Source: Desmonostoc muscorum FACHB-395
GTDB taxonomy: Bacteria; Cyanobacteriota; Cyanobacteriia; Cyanobacteriales; Nostocaceae
NCBI RefSeq assembly: GCF_014698035.1
Contig: NZ_JACJSF010000005.1
Coordinates: 1 to 64,000, forward strand
Reading direction: 5' to 3'
DNA length: 64,000 nt
This document shows, piece after piece, positions 18,573 through 27,110 of this stretch (its first letter is position 1; each line of letters begins with the position of its first letter). A program made the translations under genes and the position numbers. Under the pieces are notes generated by a model. The model was given only the letters and a program-made list of their open reading frames with translations, was not told the origin of the DNA and ran no database searches.

Positions 18573-19475
18573 ATGACTCAATTAGCAAATACAAAATTCA
18601 GTTTAGATGATTTTGAATTACGAGATGGTATTTATTTTCCTAGTGACTATGAACAATTGAATAATACTCAACATAAAAAAACATGGGACGCAATTGGTAA
18701 AACATATTATGGTTCCCAAAAAATTGAAAAACTTGCAGATACGTCTCCCATCAAACAAGATTACACTTTACTAACTGGTACACCTGGAGGTACTTGGAAC
18801 AAATTTCCATTGAATAAAAGTGTTGGCTCTATTCTAGAGATTGGCTCTGGTTATGGCCGCGCACCTTTACATCTCTCGAAAGCGAAAAATCTAAAATGTG
18901 AAAAATATTATGGTATTGATATTTCTGAACCTTTATTGCGGCGGTTAATCAAGGTTAAACAAGAATATAATTTTTTCCCAGAAGCTGAATTTAACTTGAT
19001 TTGTACTTCTGCTGAAATATTGCCTTTAGAAGATAATTCTATAGATTTGGTAATTTCTAACTGTGTCTTTATGCACATACCAGATGCACAGCTAAGAAGC
19101 TTATTAGCTGATATATCTCGTGTGCTAAAACCTGGTGGAATTTTTGTTTTTAATCATTCCTTTCACAATAAGTCTTGCCCTTCTCATATTATCCATAATT
19201 TTATCAGAAGGCTGAATCCATTTGTGAGAAATCCAGTTTATCTCAAGCAATATTCTGCTGCTGAAATAAATGAAATGTTAACGACTGCTGGCATACAATA
19301 TAAGTGCCCAGAATACATTGTGGAACCAACGGCAGAATATGCAATTTTGCCGGAAACCATTAAGGGGATTCCAGTACCTTTTGCTAATGCTATTAACAGA
19401 AGTCTTAAACCATCAGATGCTTTAAAAGAAACTTTGGCTTATGGTTTTAGTGCCTACAGCACGAAACTGGATTAA
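18573..19475 (+). CDS. Class I SAM-dependent methyltransferase
   Basis: Motif I is ILEIGSGYGRAPLHLSKA, and the acidic strand is YYGIDIS. DNSIDLVISNCVFMHIPD and VLKPGGIFVFNHSF correspond to motifs II-III of the Methyltransf_11/25 type. 300 residues with an N-terminal extension of about 80 residues. The substrate is unknown. It is oriented divergently from the FAD enzyme. Start ATG at 18573 follows GAGGAAT. Confidence 0.85.
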   Translation: MTQLANTKFSLDDFELRDGIYFPSDYEQLNNTQHKKTWDAIGKTYYGSQKIEKLADTSPIKQDYTLLTGTPGGTWNKFPLNKSVGSILEIGSGYGRAPLHLSKAKNLKCEKYYGIDISEPLLRRLIKVKQEYNFFPEAEFNLICTSAEILPLEDNSIDLVISNCVFMHIPDAQLRSLLADISRVLKPGGIFVFNHSFHNKSCPSHIIHNFIRRLNPFVRNPVYLKQYSAAEINEMLTTAGIQYKCPEYIVEPTAEYAILPETIKGIPVPFANAINRSLKPSDALKETLAYGFSAYSTKLD

Positions 19476-19512
19476 GTAAGTAGACGTAAATAATTAAAGC
19501 TTTTGAGAGACT

Positions 19513-19540
19513 GTAGGGGCAATTCATGAATTGCCCCTAC
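19513..19540. terminator. Perfect 28-base palindrome after methyltransferase
   Basis: GTAGGGGCAATTCATGAATTGCCCCTAC reads the same on both strands. It sits 38 bases after the methyltransferase stop. Same family as the hairpin at 5257-5289. Could act as a weak terminator or be a dispersed repeat. Confidence 0.6.
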
Positions 19541-19573
19541 TTACGTAGAATTGGTATGAGAATTGCAAGCCGC

Positions 19574-19607
19574 AGATCCCCGACTTCGTAAAAGTTGCCG
19601 GGGATCT
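19574..19607 (+). terminator. Hairpin AGATCCCCGACTT...GGGGATCT
   Basis: Stem AGATCCCCGACTT / AAGTTGCCGGGGATCT with a short loop, followed by TGTTT. This resembles the dispersed cyanobacterial GATCCCCGACTT hairpin repeat and could finish the methyltransferase transcript. Confidence 0.55.
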
Positions 19608-19651
19608 TGTTTATGTATATTTGATTCAGTATTGCTATATTTATTAAGTAG

Positions 19652-19693
19652 TTTACCAACTTTTATGAACGTATCTGAACTAAAGTTGGTAAA
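19652..19693. promoter_or_regulatory. Perfect 12-bp inverted repeat upstream of modBC
   Basis: Arms TTTACCAACTTT (19652-19663) and AAAGTTGGTAAA (19682-19693) are perfect, separated by 18 bases, and end 37 bases before the modBC ATG. The position fits an operator or an RNA leader hairpin. No T tract follows, so a terminator is less likely. Confidence 0.5.
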
Positions 19694-19730
19694 TTAGTAA
19701 TTAGTTGAGCTAATTCTTCCCTACGCAACT

Positions 19731-21554
19731 ATGCCATTGGATTTATCGCCTCTTTGGATATCACTCAAAACTTCATTACTTGCTACATTTATCACCTTCT
19801 TCTTGGGTATTGCTGCTGCTTACTGGATGCTGGGATATCGCGGCAAAGGTAAATCGTTGATTGAGGGTATCTTTATTGCACCTCTAATTTTACCGCCCAC
19901 AGTTGTTGGGTTCTTGTTGCTGCTATTTTTTGGCAAAAATGGCCCTGTAGGGAAACTTATGGAGTCTTTTGACTTCACCATCGTTTTTACTTGGTATGGT
20001 GCTGCGATCGCAGCCACCGTAGTTTCTTTCCCTTTAATGTATAAAACTGCACTTGGAGCCTTTGAACAAATAGATGGTAACTTGCTGCGAGTAGCTAGAA
20101 CCCTTGGTGCAAATGAAACTACAATCTTTTGGCGGATCAGTTTACCCCTAGCACTACCCGGTATTGTCGCCGCCACAATGCTCGCTTTTGCGCGTGCTTT
20201 GGGAGAATTCGGTGCAACATTGATGTTAGCTGGTAATATTCCCGGACAAACGCAGACAATCCCAATGGCAATTTATTTTGCTGTGGAAGCGGGAGCAATG
20301 AATGAGGCGTGGTTTTGGGCGATCGCAATTATGGTGATTTCTCTATCTGGAATAATTGCAGTCAACTTCTGGCAAGAATTGAGGGAAAAGAAGAAGGCAG
20401 GGGGCGGGGGGCAGGTGGTCACTGAGCGTAGCCGAAGTGGAGCAGGGGGAGAAATTTTTTATAGCCCGCAATCTAGCTTTGAATCTGGTGGATTGTTTGT
20501 CAATATTGAAAAAATACTTCCTAGCTTTGATTTAAAAGTTGCTTTTACTTCTGATGAGCAACCCTTGGGATTATTAGGTGGTTCTGGAGCAGGTAAGAGT
20601 ATGATTTTGCGCTGCCTTGCGGGGATAGAAACGCCCTCTAGTGGACGCATAGTTTTAAATGACAGAGTTCTGTTCGACTCAGAACAAGGAATTAATCTAC
20701 CCAGCCGCGATCGCCGCATTGGTTTTTTGGTGCAGAATTACGCTCTATTTCCGCATTTGAGTGTGGCGCAAAATATCGCTTTTGGCTTGCCCAAAAAACT
20801 ATCTGCTGGAAGTATTAGAGTGCAGGTAGAGGAGCAACTAATAGCAATGCAGTTACAAGGATTAGGCGATCGCTATCCGCACCAACTTTCTGGAGGCCAA
20901 CAACAACGGGTAGCCTTGGCAAGAGCATTGGCAAGCCAACCGGAAGCATTGCTTTTAGATGAGCCATTCTCGGCACTTGACACCCATTTACGTAGTCAAT
21001 TAGAGCAGCAAATGACAGAAACTCTTGCTGACTACCAAGGTGTGACTCTATTTGTCACCCATAATATGGAAGAAGCTTATCGGATTTGTCCGAATCTATT
21101 GGTATTGGAGCATGGTAGAGCCGTTCATCATGGCAGCAAATACGATATTTTCCAGCATCCTGCTACCGTTAGTGTCGCTCAACTTACCGGATGTAAAAAC
21201 TTCTCCCGTGCTGTTCTCCAGTCATCACAACAGATAGAAGCAATTGATTGGGGTTGTACTCTTCAAGTCATTGAACCAGTCACGAGCGAATTATCCCACA
21301 TCGGTATTCGTGCCCATCAGTTCATTTTTACCAACGACTCATCACAGGAGAATACCTTTCCCTGCTGGATAGTACGAACAAGTGAAACGCCCCACCGAAT
21401 GACATTATTTCTGAAACTACATTCTGCTGGCAAGAATTCTCAAGATTACCATCTGCAAGCTGAAGTCTTCAAAGAAAAATGGGTGACTATGAAAGATCAA
21501 CCGTTTCCTTGGTATGTGCGTTTAGATCCTCTGCGCTTGATTTTGATGGAGTGA
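19731..21554 (+). CDS. modBC: Molybdate ABC transporter, fused permease and ATPase (ModBC)
   Basis: Residues about 1-215 form a ModB permease with several membrane spans and the EAA-type loop [20 protein letters not shown]. Residues about 245-607 form the ModC ATPase: Walker A GGSGAGKS (283-290), Q-loop QNYALFPH, signature LSGGQQQR, Walker [14 protein letters not shown] and a TOBE-like C-terminus. A Gly-rich linker (about 220-243) joins them and is coded by repeat-like DNA at 20396-20452. ModB-ModC fusions are known in cyanobacteria. No modA is adjacent, so the binding protein must be encoded elsewhere. 607 residues. Molybdate would feed nitrate reductase and nitrogenase. Confidence 0.9.
   Translation: MPLDLSPLWISLKTSLLATFITFFLGIAAAYWMLGYRGKGKSLIEGIFIAPLILPPTVVGFLLLLFFGKNGPVGKLMESFDFTIVFTWYGAAIAATVVSFPLMYKTALGAFEQIDGNLLRVARTLGANETTIFWRISLPLALPGIVAATMLAFARALGEFGATLMLAGNIPGQTQTIPMAIYFAVEAGAMNEAWFWAIAIMVISLSGIIAVNFWQELREKKKAGGGGQVVTERSRSGAGGEIFYSPQSSFESGGLFVNIEKILPSFDLKVAFTSDEQPLGLLGGSGAGKSMILRCLAGIETPSSGRIVLNDRVLFDSEQGINLPSRDRRIGFLVQNYALFPHLSVAQNIAFGLPKKLSAGSIRVQVEEQLIAMQLQGLGDRYPHQLSGGQQQRVALARALASQPEALLLDEPFSALDTHLRSQLEQQMTETLADYQGVTLFVTHNMEEAYRICPNLLVLEHGRAVHHGSKYDIFQHPATVSVAQLTGCKNFSRAVLQSSQQIEAIDWGCTLQVIEPVTSELSHIGIRAHQFIFTNDSSQENTFPCWIVRTSETPHRMTLFLKLHSAGKNSQDYHLQAEVFKEKWVTMKDQPFPWYVRLDPLRLILME
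20396..20452 (+). repeat. Intergenic-type repeat inside modBC linker
   Basis: G-rich sequence GGCAGGGGGCGGGGGGCAGG is followed by GGTCACTGAGCGTAGCCGAAGTG (20417-20439) and AGCAGGGGGAG. The CACTGAGCGTAGCCGAAGTG block is an imperfect palindrome of the kind found dispersed between genes in Nostoc-type genomes. Here it is read in frame and encodes the Gly/Arg/Ser-rich linker. Confidence 0.6.
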
Positions 21555-21676
21555 ACGCAGAAATAGATGGGACATGGCAAATTATTCAAAATCATCTTAA
21601 CTTCAAGCGCCCAGACCCCAAAGAGTCTGAGCGCTTGAATATTAGGTTGCAGAGAAACTTCTGCTAGTTAGGGAAA

Positions 21677-22048
21677 TTAAGCAGGCATCATTTGCATACT
21701 TCTGCAAGAGTCTGCACACTTACGACAAGCAGCAGCACATTCCATCATTTTCATGTCATCGCTCATCATCTCACATGCCATTGCAGTGCGATCGCACATT
21801 TCAGCACAGAGCATACAAGTGCGTTCCATGAACTCAGAACCACTCATCATCATATTCATACACATCATGCACATTTCAGAGCAATCGCGCATCATGCTCA
21901 TCATGCTCATCATGTCCTTGTTCATCTGCATACCACCTTTGGCCATGCAGTAAGTCATGGTTTCCATGCACATTTTATGACAGTCCATACAAACTTCCAT
22001 ACAAGCTTGCATTTCGGCAGTCATGGTTTCAGTCATCATCATCATCAT
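21677..22048 (-). CDS. Met/Cys-rich four-helix copper-binding protein
   Basis: A 123-residue protein with about 40 Met and 16 Cys by my count. Cys pairs are spaced along helices: CMEVCMDCHKMC, CSEMCMMC, CMLCAEMC and CAAACRKCADSC. This matches the four-helix-bundle copper-binding/storage (Csp, DUF326-type) family, where thiols line the bundle core and hold Cu(I). The start is placed at the ATG run at 22048 because AAGAGG lies about 8 bases upstream; an in-frame ATG 29 codons further upstream has no such support. No signal peptide, so cytosolic. No copper exporter or metallochaperone gene is adjacent. Confidence 0.85.
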   Translation of the reverse strand: MMMMMTETMTAEMQACMEVCMDCHKMCMETMTYCMAKGGMQMNKDMMSMMSMMRDCSEMCMMCMNMMMSGSEFMERTCMLCAEMCDRTAMACEMMSDDMKMMECAAACRKCADSCRSMQMMPA

Positions 22049-22585
22049 AGGAAATACCTCTTGATTCTTTGATGCATAAATAGTGTCCTTGTAAGGACTA
22101 CTCACAACATTAATCCTATCCTTTGAAAGAGTCAATGGGAGTTTTTTGTCCAGAATTCAGAAGACTACTATCCCGATATAATTACCGGAAATTTGGGCAA
22201 ATCCTACAGAAGTTTGGTGCTGTTTTTTTGGTTATTCTTACACATTAAGGCTTAGAAACTCTCGTTGTGGAGTGGGGTTTTATGGAGCAAGTCAATTTTT
22301 CTATCAGCAGGCAAAATTTACAGCTATAACCTAGATTAAAACTAATGTCATGATTTCTTGATAAATGCTTTTTTAGAAACATTTATTAAATTATATTAAG
22401 TCAGTATTTATTAGCTCTAATGAATATTTTTTATATACTCATCGACTTCATTTCAATAACAAAATCTTAGTATTAAGTAAGCTGGTCTAATAAAAGCAAA
22501 ATGTGTGAAGAAAGGTAAAGAAAGCTAAAACTCTTTTTCCCTTGCCCCTGTCTTATCCCACTGATAATTATTTACGCCGAGCTAC
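22049..22585. other. Gene-free spacer
   Basis: About 540 AT-rich bases between two minus-strand genes. The left part holds the leader of the copper-binding protein gene. I see no further gene, repeat or clear terminator. Confidence 0.4.
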
Positions 22586-23650
22586 TTATCGTTTGCGCTG
22601 TTGCTCCAACCATTGTAAAATTCGATTCCATGCCCACCAAGGATCGGAGTCTTGTACTTGACGTTGGCACTCTTTGCTGCTCAAATAGCCAACATGACCA
22701 CCGTACTGAGTGAGCAATAAATCTATTGCGGAATTGCGATCGCAAGCTTCTTGTAATTCCGGTATGATAGCTGGGTCAAAAAGTGGGTCATCAGCAGCAT
22801 ATAAAATCAAAGTCGGTTTTGAGATTTGCGGCAATATTTGTAAAGCACTACTAGCTTGGTAATATGCTTCCACAGAAGAAAAACCTAATCGGTTAATTAC
22901 CAGTTCGTTATCAAAACCCCAAATACTATTCGCCCGTTCAATCGCTGCTGGGTCAATACTTCCAGGATGAGCATCATGAATTCGCCATGCTAGTTTTTTT
23001 AAATTCTGGGCAATCCCCGCTTCCAAATATCTGCCAAAGGGTTTTGTAACTAGATAAGATAGCGATCGCTCCGAATCCAAACTCGGACAAATCACCATAC
23101 CACCGCCAATATCGCTGTCTTCTAGTTCTAAATCTTCATACTCCCTAATCACCTCACCAGCCACCTTCACTGCCCATAGTGCCAATTGACCTCCTAAAGA
23201 AAACCCTGTAAACCAAAATTTCCCAGGACATCCCATTGCCTTAGCTGCGGCGGCGATGCGAACAAAATCTTCCCCTTCATACAAACCATCAGAAGTCAGA
23301 GTTGGCGACAATTCGGCAGTTTTCCCGTGGGCCCGCCAATCAAACAACACTACAGCGTATCCTTGAGCGTAGGCTTTACGCCCTAGCACCCTCAAAAACC
23401 ATTCTGTTTTTAACTCTCCAGTAATGCCGTAAGTGCCGATAATCGTGCTATGGGCATTTTCCGGGATGGCAACCAAGCCAAAAATTGGCACACCTTGGCC
23501 ACCAACAAAGATTTTCTCGTGATAAGAAGGTTCTGGGTCTTTAGTAGTACTTTGCCAGTGACGTTTTCCCCACAAAGCAGTGTATACAGTCATCATCACA
23601 CCGTTTTGTAAAAACCAAGACGGATTGTAGGGGGGAGTATAACACATCAT
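22586..23650 (-). CDS. Alpha/beta hydrolase, YheT family
   Basis: Serine hydrolase of the YheT/ABHD1-3 group. Nucleophile elbow is GFSLGGQLALWA; the acid is in LYAADDPLFDP and the His in YGGHVGYL. An oxyanion-type TYGITGELKTEW precedes. 354 residues. Substrate unknown; esterase or lipid acylhydrolase activity is known for relatives. An ATG about 18 codons further in is an alternative start. Divergent from rpaA. Confidence 0.85.
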   Translation of the reverse strand: MMCYTPPYNPSWFLQNGVMMTVYTALWGKRHWQSTTKDPEPSYHEKIFVGGQGVPIFGLVAIPENAHSTIIGTYGITGELKTEWFLRVLGRKAYAQGYAVVLFDWRAHGKTAELSPTLTSDGLYEGEDFVRIAAAAKAMGCPGKFWFTGFSLGGQLALWAVKVAGEVIREYEDLELEDSDIGGGMVICPSLDSERSLSYLVTKPFGRYLEAGIAQNLKKLAWRIHDAHPGSIDPAAIERANSIWGFDNELVINRLGFSSVEAYYQASSALQILPQISKPTLILYAADDPLFDPAIIPELQEACDRNSAIDLLLTQYGGHVGYLSSKECQRQVQDSDPWWAWNRILQWLEQQRKR

Positions 23651-23806
23651 AGACTATAAGATTTCATGTAGTTGAGTCTTGATTTCATAGTCATTTAATC
23701 TTAATATTTATGTAAGATTTAAAAACTTTTTTAGAATCGTTTCAAAAATCTTTGTATCTATCAAAGGTTGTTAATTATCCTTAATAAGTAGTAATAATTT
23801 TTAAGA

Positions 23807-24550
23807 ATGCCGAGGATTCTTGTCATAGACGATGACCCAGCGATTTCAGAACTAGTTGCCGTCAACTTGGAAATGGCTGGCTACGATGTTAGTCAAGCTG
23901 AAGACGGCATCAAAGGTCAAGCGCTGGCTCTCCAGCTTCAACCAGACTTGATCATGCTCGATTTAATGTTGCCCAGAGTAGATGGGTTTACAGTTTGCCA
24001 ACGCCTGCGCCGAGACGATCGCACCTCTGAGATTCCCGTGTTAATGTTGACGGCTTTGAGCCAAACTCAGGACAAGGTGGAAGGCTTTAATGCTGGCGCA
24101 GATGACTACCTCACCAAGCCTTTCGAAGTTGAAGAACTGTTGGCACGGGTGCGGGCACTTTTGCGACGTACTGACCGCATTCCCCAAGCCGCAAAGCATA
24201 GTGAGATTCTGAACTATGGATCATTGACTCTCGTTCCCGAAAGATTTGAGGCAATATGGTTCAATGACACGGTGAAATTGACTCATTTGGAATTTGAGCT
24301 ACTTCACTGCTTATTGCAACGCCACGGTCAAACAGTTTCTCCTAGCGAAATCCTCAGAGAAGTTTGGGGCTACGATCCCGATGACGACATTGAAACGATT
24401 CGAGTGCATATTCGCCACTTGAGAACCAAGCTAGAACCAGATCCCCGCCACCCCCGCTATATAAAGACAGTATATGGTGCTGGATACTGTCTTGAGTTAC
24501 CCGGTATACCTCCATCAAATGAAGGGGCTTCAGTAACAGTCGTTGAATGA
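23807..24550 (+). CDS. rpaA: Response regulator RpaA (OmpR/PhoB type)
   Basis: Two-domain regulator. Receiver: [20 protein letters not shown] with the acidic pocket, phosphoacceptor Asp in [14 protein letters not shown], and Lys in YLTKPF. The winged-helix DNA-binding domain covers about residues 135-232, with [18 protein letters not shown] and [16 protein letters not shown]. The sequence closely matches what I recall of cyanobacterial RpaA, the master output regulator of the circadian clock (phosphorylated by SasA, dephosphorylated by CikA) and regulator of phycobilisome association. 247 residues. No partner kinase is adjacent. RpaB and other OmpR regulators fit less well. Confidence 0.88.
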   Translation: MPRILVIDDDPAISELVAVNLEMAGYDVSQAEDGIKGQALALQLQPDLIMLDLMLPRVDGFTVCQRLRRDDRTSEIPVLMLTALSQTQDKVEGFNAGADDYLTKPFEVEELLARVRALLRRTDRIPQAAKHSEILNYGSLTLVPERFEAIWFNDTVKLTHLEFELLHCLLQRHGQTVSPSEILREVWGYDPDDDIETIRVHIRHLRTKLEPDPRHPRYIKTVYGAGYCLELPGIPPSNEGASVTVVE

Positions 24551-24651
24551 AATCGCTAAATTGCCTTAACTAAGCCATCACTTAGGCAAGAACTCTCAGA
24601 AACTCTTATTCCTTACCGTTTAGTTAAGGTTATTGGTGAGATTTTCCGGTG

Positions 24652-24682
24652 TGTAGAGACGTTGCAATGCAACGTCTCTACA
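24652..24682. terminator. 31-base palindrome after rpaA
   Basis: TGTAGAGACGTTGCA and TGCAACGTCTCTACA face each other around a single central base. It lies about 100 bases downstream of rpaA. No T tract follows, so it may be a dispersed palindrome rather than a classical terminator. Confidence 0.55.
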
Positions 24683-24815
24683 AGCGTTACCGACAGGGAA
24701 ATTATTGTATCCCAAGGGTATTAGTCTAAAATCATCTCAAGAGTATTGCTGTAGGATACTGAACAAAAGCACTGATACGAATGGCACTAAGAAAAGATAC
24801 AGCCCTTGTTCTGAC

Positions 24816-24930
24816 TGGTTCCCAGCCTGAAGGCTGGAAATCCGTTCTGGAAGGGCTGCCGCCTCCGGTAGCTTGAATTGAGGCAGAGCCTCTTTTAAAT
24901 ACATTCCCAGCCTGGAGGCTGGGAACGAGA
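24816..24930. repeat. Array of four small hairpins
   Basis: Within about 115 bases there are TTCCCAGCCTGAAGGCTGGAA (24819), GCTGCCGCCTCCGGTAGC, GAGGCAGAGCCTC and TTCCCAGCCTGGAGGCTGGGAA (24904-24925). The outer two are copies of one palindrome. Nostocales genomes carry dispersed elements of this kind. It lies 3' of both rpaA and the converging 70-residue gene. Confidence 0.65.
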
Positions 24931-24987
24931 CGACACAAGCTTTTGGGCTTTTCTTAGCGCCATTCAGCACTTATACTGTTTACACTG

Positions 24988-25200
24988 CTAGTTTAAGTAG
25001 GCTGTAGGGTACTGACTAATTTTAGTTGGCGGCCGTTTAATTTTTCCCTCGCAGTAACCCAGGTCGTACATACTAGCAGCTTGAGAATCTTCTTCTGGTG
25101 CCAATTTAGCTTTTCCAGCCCAAGCATCAGATTTTCCTAAGTTAAACCAATCTTCATTAGTCATCCCTAAACCAAATGTGTTCTCGGTTGTTTTTGTCAT
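24988..25200 (-). CDS. Small hypothetical protein, 70 residues
   Basis: No recognised family. It starts with ATG at 25200, with AGAGGTA about 8 bases upstream, which supports translation. The core NEDWFNLGKSDAWAGKAKLA followed by AASMYDLGYCEGKIKRPP looks like a compact helical fold with repeated aromatic/glycine pairs. No signal or membrane segment. It lies downstream of the photolyase-like gene's start region and is read in the same direction from its own ribosome site. Confidence 0.6.
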   Translation of the reverse strand: MTKTTENTFGLGMTNEDWFNLGKSDAWAGKAKLAPEEDSQAASMYDLGYCEGKIKRPPTKISQYPTAYLN

Positions 25201-25254
25201 TTAAGTACCTCTACCGTACTGATAAGTGACTGGCTTTGAATACCTTGCGATACA

Positions 25255-26754
25255 CTACGACTGGGCGTGCCAATCTTGGGCTTGTTGGCGGATAGACTGT
25301 AATTCTTCAGAAGCCATTTTATCTAAATTCTTTAAAATAAAACTCATCCTTCCTTGAGACTGTAGTTGTTGGCGGTGTCGGTTAAGAAAATCCCAATAGA
25401 AGAAGTTGAACGGACAAGCATTTTTACCGACACGTTCCTTATGGTTATAAACACAACTTTTGCAATAGTCACTCATTTTATTTATATAGTTAGCAGAAGC
25501 AGCATAAGGTTTTGATGCCAACACACCTCCATCAGCAAATAAACCCATACCAATGACATTTGTCTGCATTACCCAGTCATAAGCATCAATAAACACTGCA
25601 TGGAACCAGTTTTCTACAGATTGTGGTGAAAGTCCGGAAATCAAAGCAAAATTACTCAACACCATTAGCCGTTGAATATGATGAGCGTAGCCAGTGCGTT
25701 CCACTTGCGTAAGAATCTGGTGTAGACAATTCATTTCGGTTCTGCTTGTCCAGAAAAAATCAGGTAGCGATTGTGTGTGGTTAAACCAATTTTTATCTGA
25801 GTAATCTGCATCTACATAGTGATAGATGCCGTGCATATATTCTCGCCAACCCAATATCTGACGAATGAAACCTTCTACACTATTTAAAGGCAATTGCTGT
25901 TGAAAGTATGCTTGTTGTACGGCTTGAATTACCTCCATTGGTTGGAGTAAACCGATATTCAAATAAGGAGAGAGTAGAGCGTGCCACATTGTTTCTTCTC
26001 CCGTTACCATTGCATCTTGGTAGGGGCCAAAATGCGGTAGACGATTTTGAATAAACCAATCTAATACTTGAAGTGCCTGTTGGCGATTTATTCCCCAGCG
26101 AAAAGGTTTTATTTCCCCATAAGTTGGGCAAGTGAGAGAATTAACTTGAGCAATGACATCGAGAGTAATTTCGTCTGGTTCAAACCATTGTGCAGGTGGT
26201 GTATTTAATTTACCTTTGGGTGGTTGACGATTTTCTTTATCTAAATTCCACTGTCCACCAACTGGTTTATCTTTCTCCATTAAAATTTGGAAACGTCGCC
26301 TTCCTTCCCGATAAAAGTCTTCCATTAACAGGCGCTTACGATCTGATGCCCAATGATTGAATTCTTCTGTACTCCACAAAAAATGATTGTTAGGAATCAA
26401 AGTGATTGTACAGAAAAGTTCTAAACTTTGAATCATTTGGGTGAATGGTAGATCATTCGGTGTCATCACCCGCAATTGAGTAATTTGATTTTCCCTAATC
26501 CATTCTTGGAGTGGTGCTTCAAAATCTTCAGCTATTTTGTATGTTACTGAATATTTTAGTTGTCGCAACTCTTGGGCAAAATGCCTCATTGCCGACCAAA
26601 GTAAGACTAACTTTTGCCGATGGTAAGGTCTTACTTGAATATGATGCAGCGACTCAATCAAAATTACAGGCACGTTCTCCTGATGAAAACAACTTTCTAA
26701 AGCTGCTTGTTTTACCCAAAGTTGATCGCCTAATATCCAAACCCCAATTGTCAC
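25255..26754 (-). CDS. Photolyase/cryptochrome-family protein, FeS type
   Basis: Deoxyribodipyrimidine photolyase-related protein of the iron-sulfur bacterial cryptochrome/photolyase (FeS-BCP) group, whose studied members repair (6-4) photoproducts or act in light sensing. An N-terminal ILGDQL-type antenna domain is followed by the FAD-binding helical domain with QILGWREYMHGIYHY and an ANYINKMSDYC segment. Cysteines for the [4Fe-4S] cluster are visible in CKSCVYNHKERVGKNACPF plus an upstream NCLHQIL. 499 residues, full length. Repair versus sensing cannot be decided from sequence by eye. Confidence 0.88.
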   Translation of the reverse strand: MTIGVWILGDQLWVKQAALESCFHQENVPVILIESLHHIQVRPYHRQKLVLLWSAMRHFAQELRQLKYSVTYKIAEDFEAPLQEWIRENQITQLRVMTPNDLPFTQMIQSLELFCTITLIPNNHFLWSTEEFNHWASDRKRLLMEDFYREGRRRFQILMEKDKPVGGQWNLDKENRQPPKGKLNTPPAQWFEPDEITLDVIAQVNSLTCPTYGEIKPFRWGINRQQALQVLDWFIQNRLPHFGPYQDAMVTGEETMWHALLSPYLNIGLLQPMEVIQAVQQAYFQQQLPLNSVEGFIRQILGWREYMHGIYHYVDADYSDKNWFNHTQSLPDFFWTSRTEMNCLHQILTQVERTGYAHHIQRLMVLSNFALISGLSPQSVENWFHAVFIDAYDWVMQTNVIGMGLFADGGVLASKPYAASANYINKMSDYCKSCVYNHKERVGKNACPFNFFYWDFLNRHRQQLQSQGRMSFILKNLDKMASEELQSIRQQAQDWHAQS

Positions 26755-26863
26755 GTCGCTTCACTCCGAATTCAAAATTCAAAATTAATAATCGCCATCA
26801 ATAAATTTAGTTGCTCTGTATCCTTTTCTGTTTTAGTTATTGTTAGTACCACTAATACCCATA

Positions 26864-26999
26864 CCTACAGATAAACATAGATAAGCTGTCGCGTATTTAA
26901 TTTGCACAACCAGGGCGGGCAAGATGCCCACCCCACAAGAGATTCATTTTTTTGAGAATGCAAATTAAAATATTTTTAGCTTAGTGCTTATCTGTAGGG
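26864..26999. mobile_element. MITE-like inverted-repeat element
   Basis: The left end CCTACAGATAAACATAGATAAGC...ATTTAATTTGC pairs imperfectly with the right end GCAAATTAAAATA...TTAGTGCTTATCTGTAGGG over about 40 bases. The centre contains the palindrome GGGCGGGCAAGATGCCCACC. Total 136 bases, no coding capacity. Sits in the roughly 350-base gap between two minus-strand genes. Confidence 0.6.
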
Positions 27000-27110
27000 C
27001 GTGGGGAGTGGATTTGATTTAGGAGTTTATGAGTTTTCCTCTAGAATTTTTGGGTGCGATCGCTTTGGAATAACTGATGAAATGCATAAACACAAGCCAA
27101 CTACAGGATT

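Noticed and set aside
19731..21554. ModBC fusion as an assembly or frameshift artefact
   Set aside because: Both halves are full length and in one frame, and ModB-ModC fusions are known in cyanobacteria.
21692..22072. His-rich 126-residue open frame on the plus strand
   Set aside because: It is the antisense of the Met/Cys-rich copper protein; CAT/CAC codons arise from ATG/GTG on the other strand. No ribosome site.
22019..22135. Upstream start for the copper-binding protein (152 residues)
   Set aside because: The extra 29 residues have no ribosome site and are unlike the family, whereas AAGAGG sits correctly before the ATG at 22048.
24732..24970. Two overlapping short open frames on the minus strand
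   Set aside because: They are made of the palindromic repeat array and have no start context.
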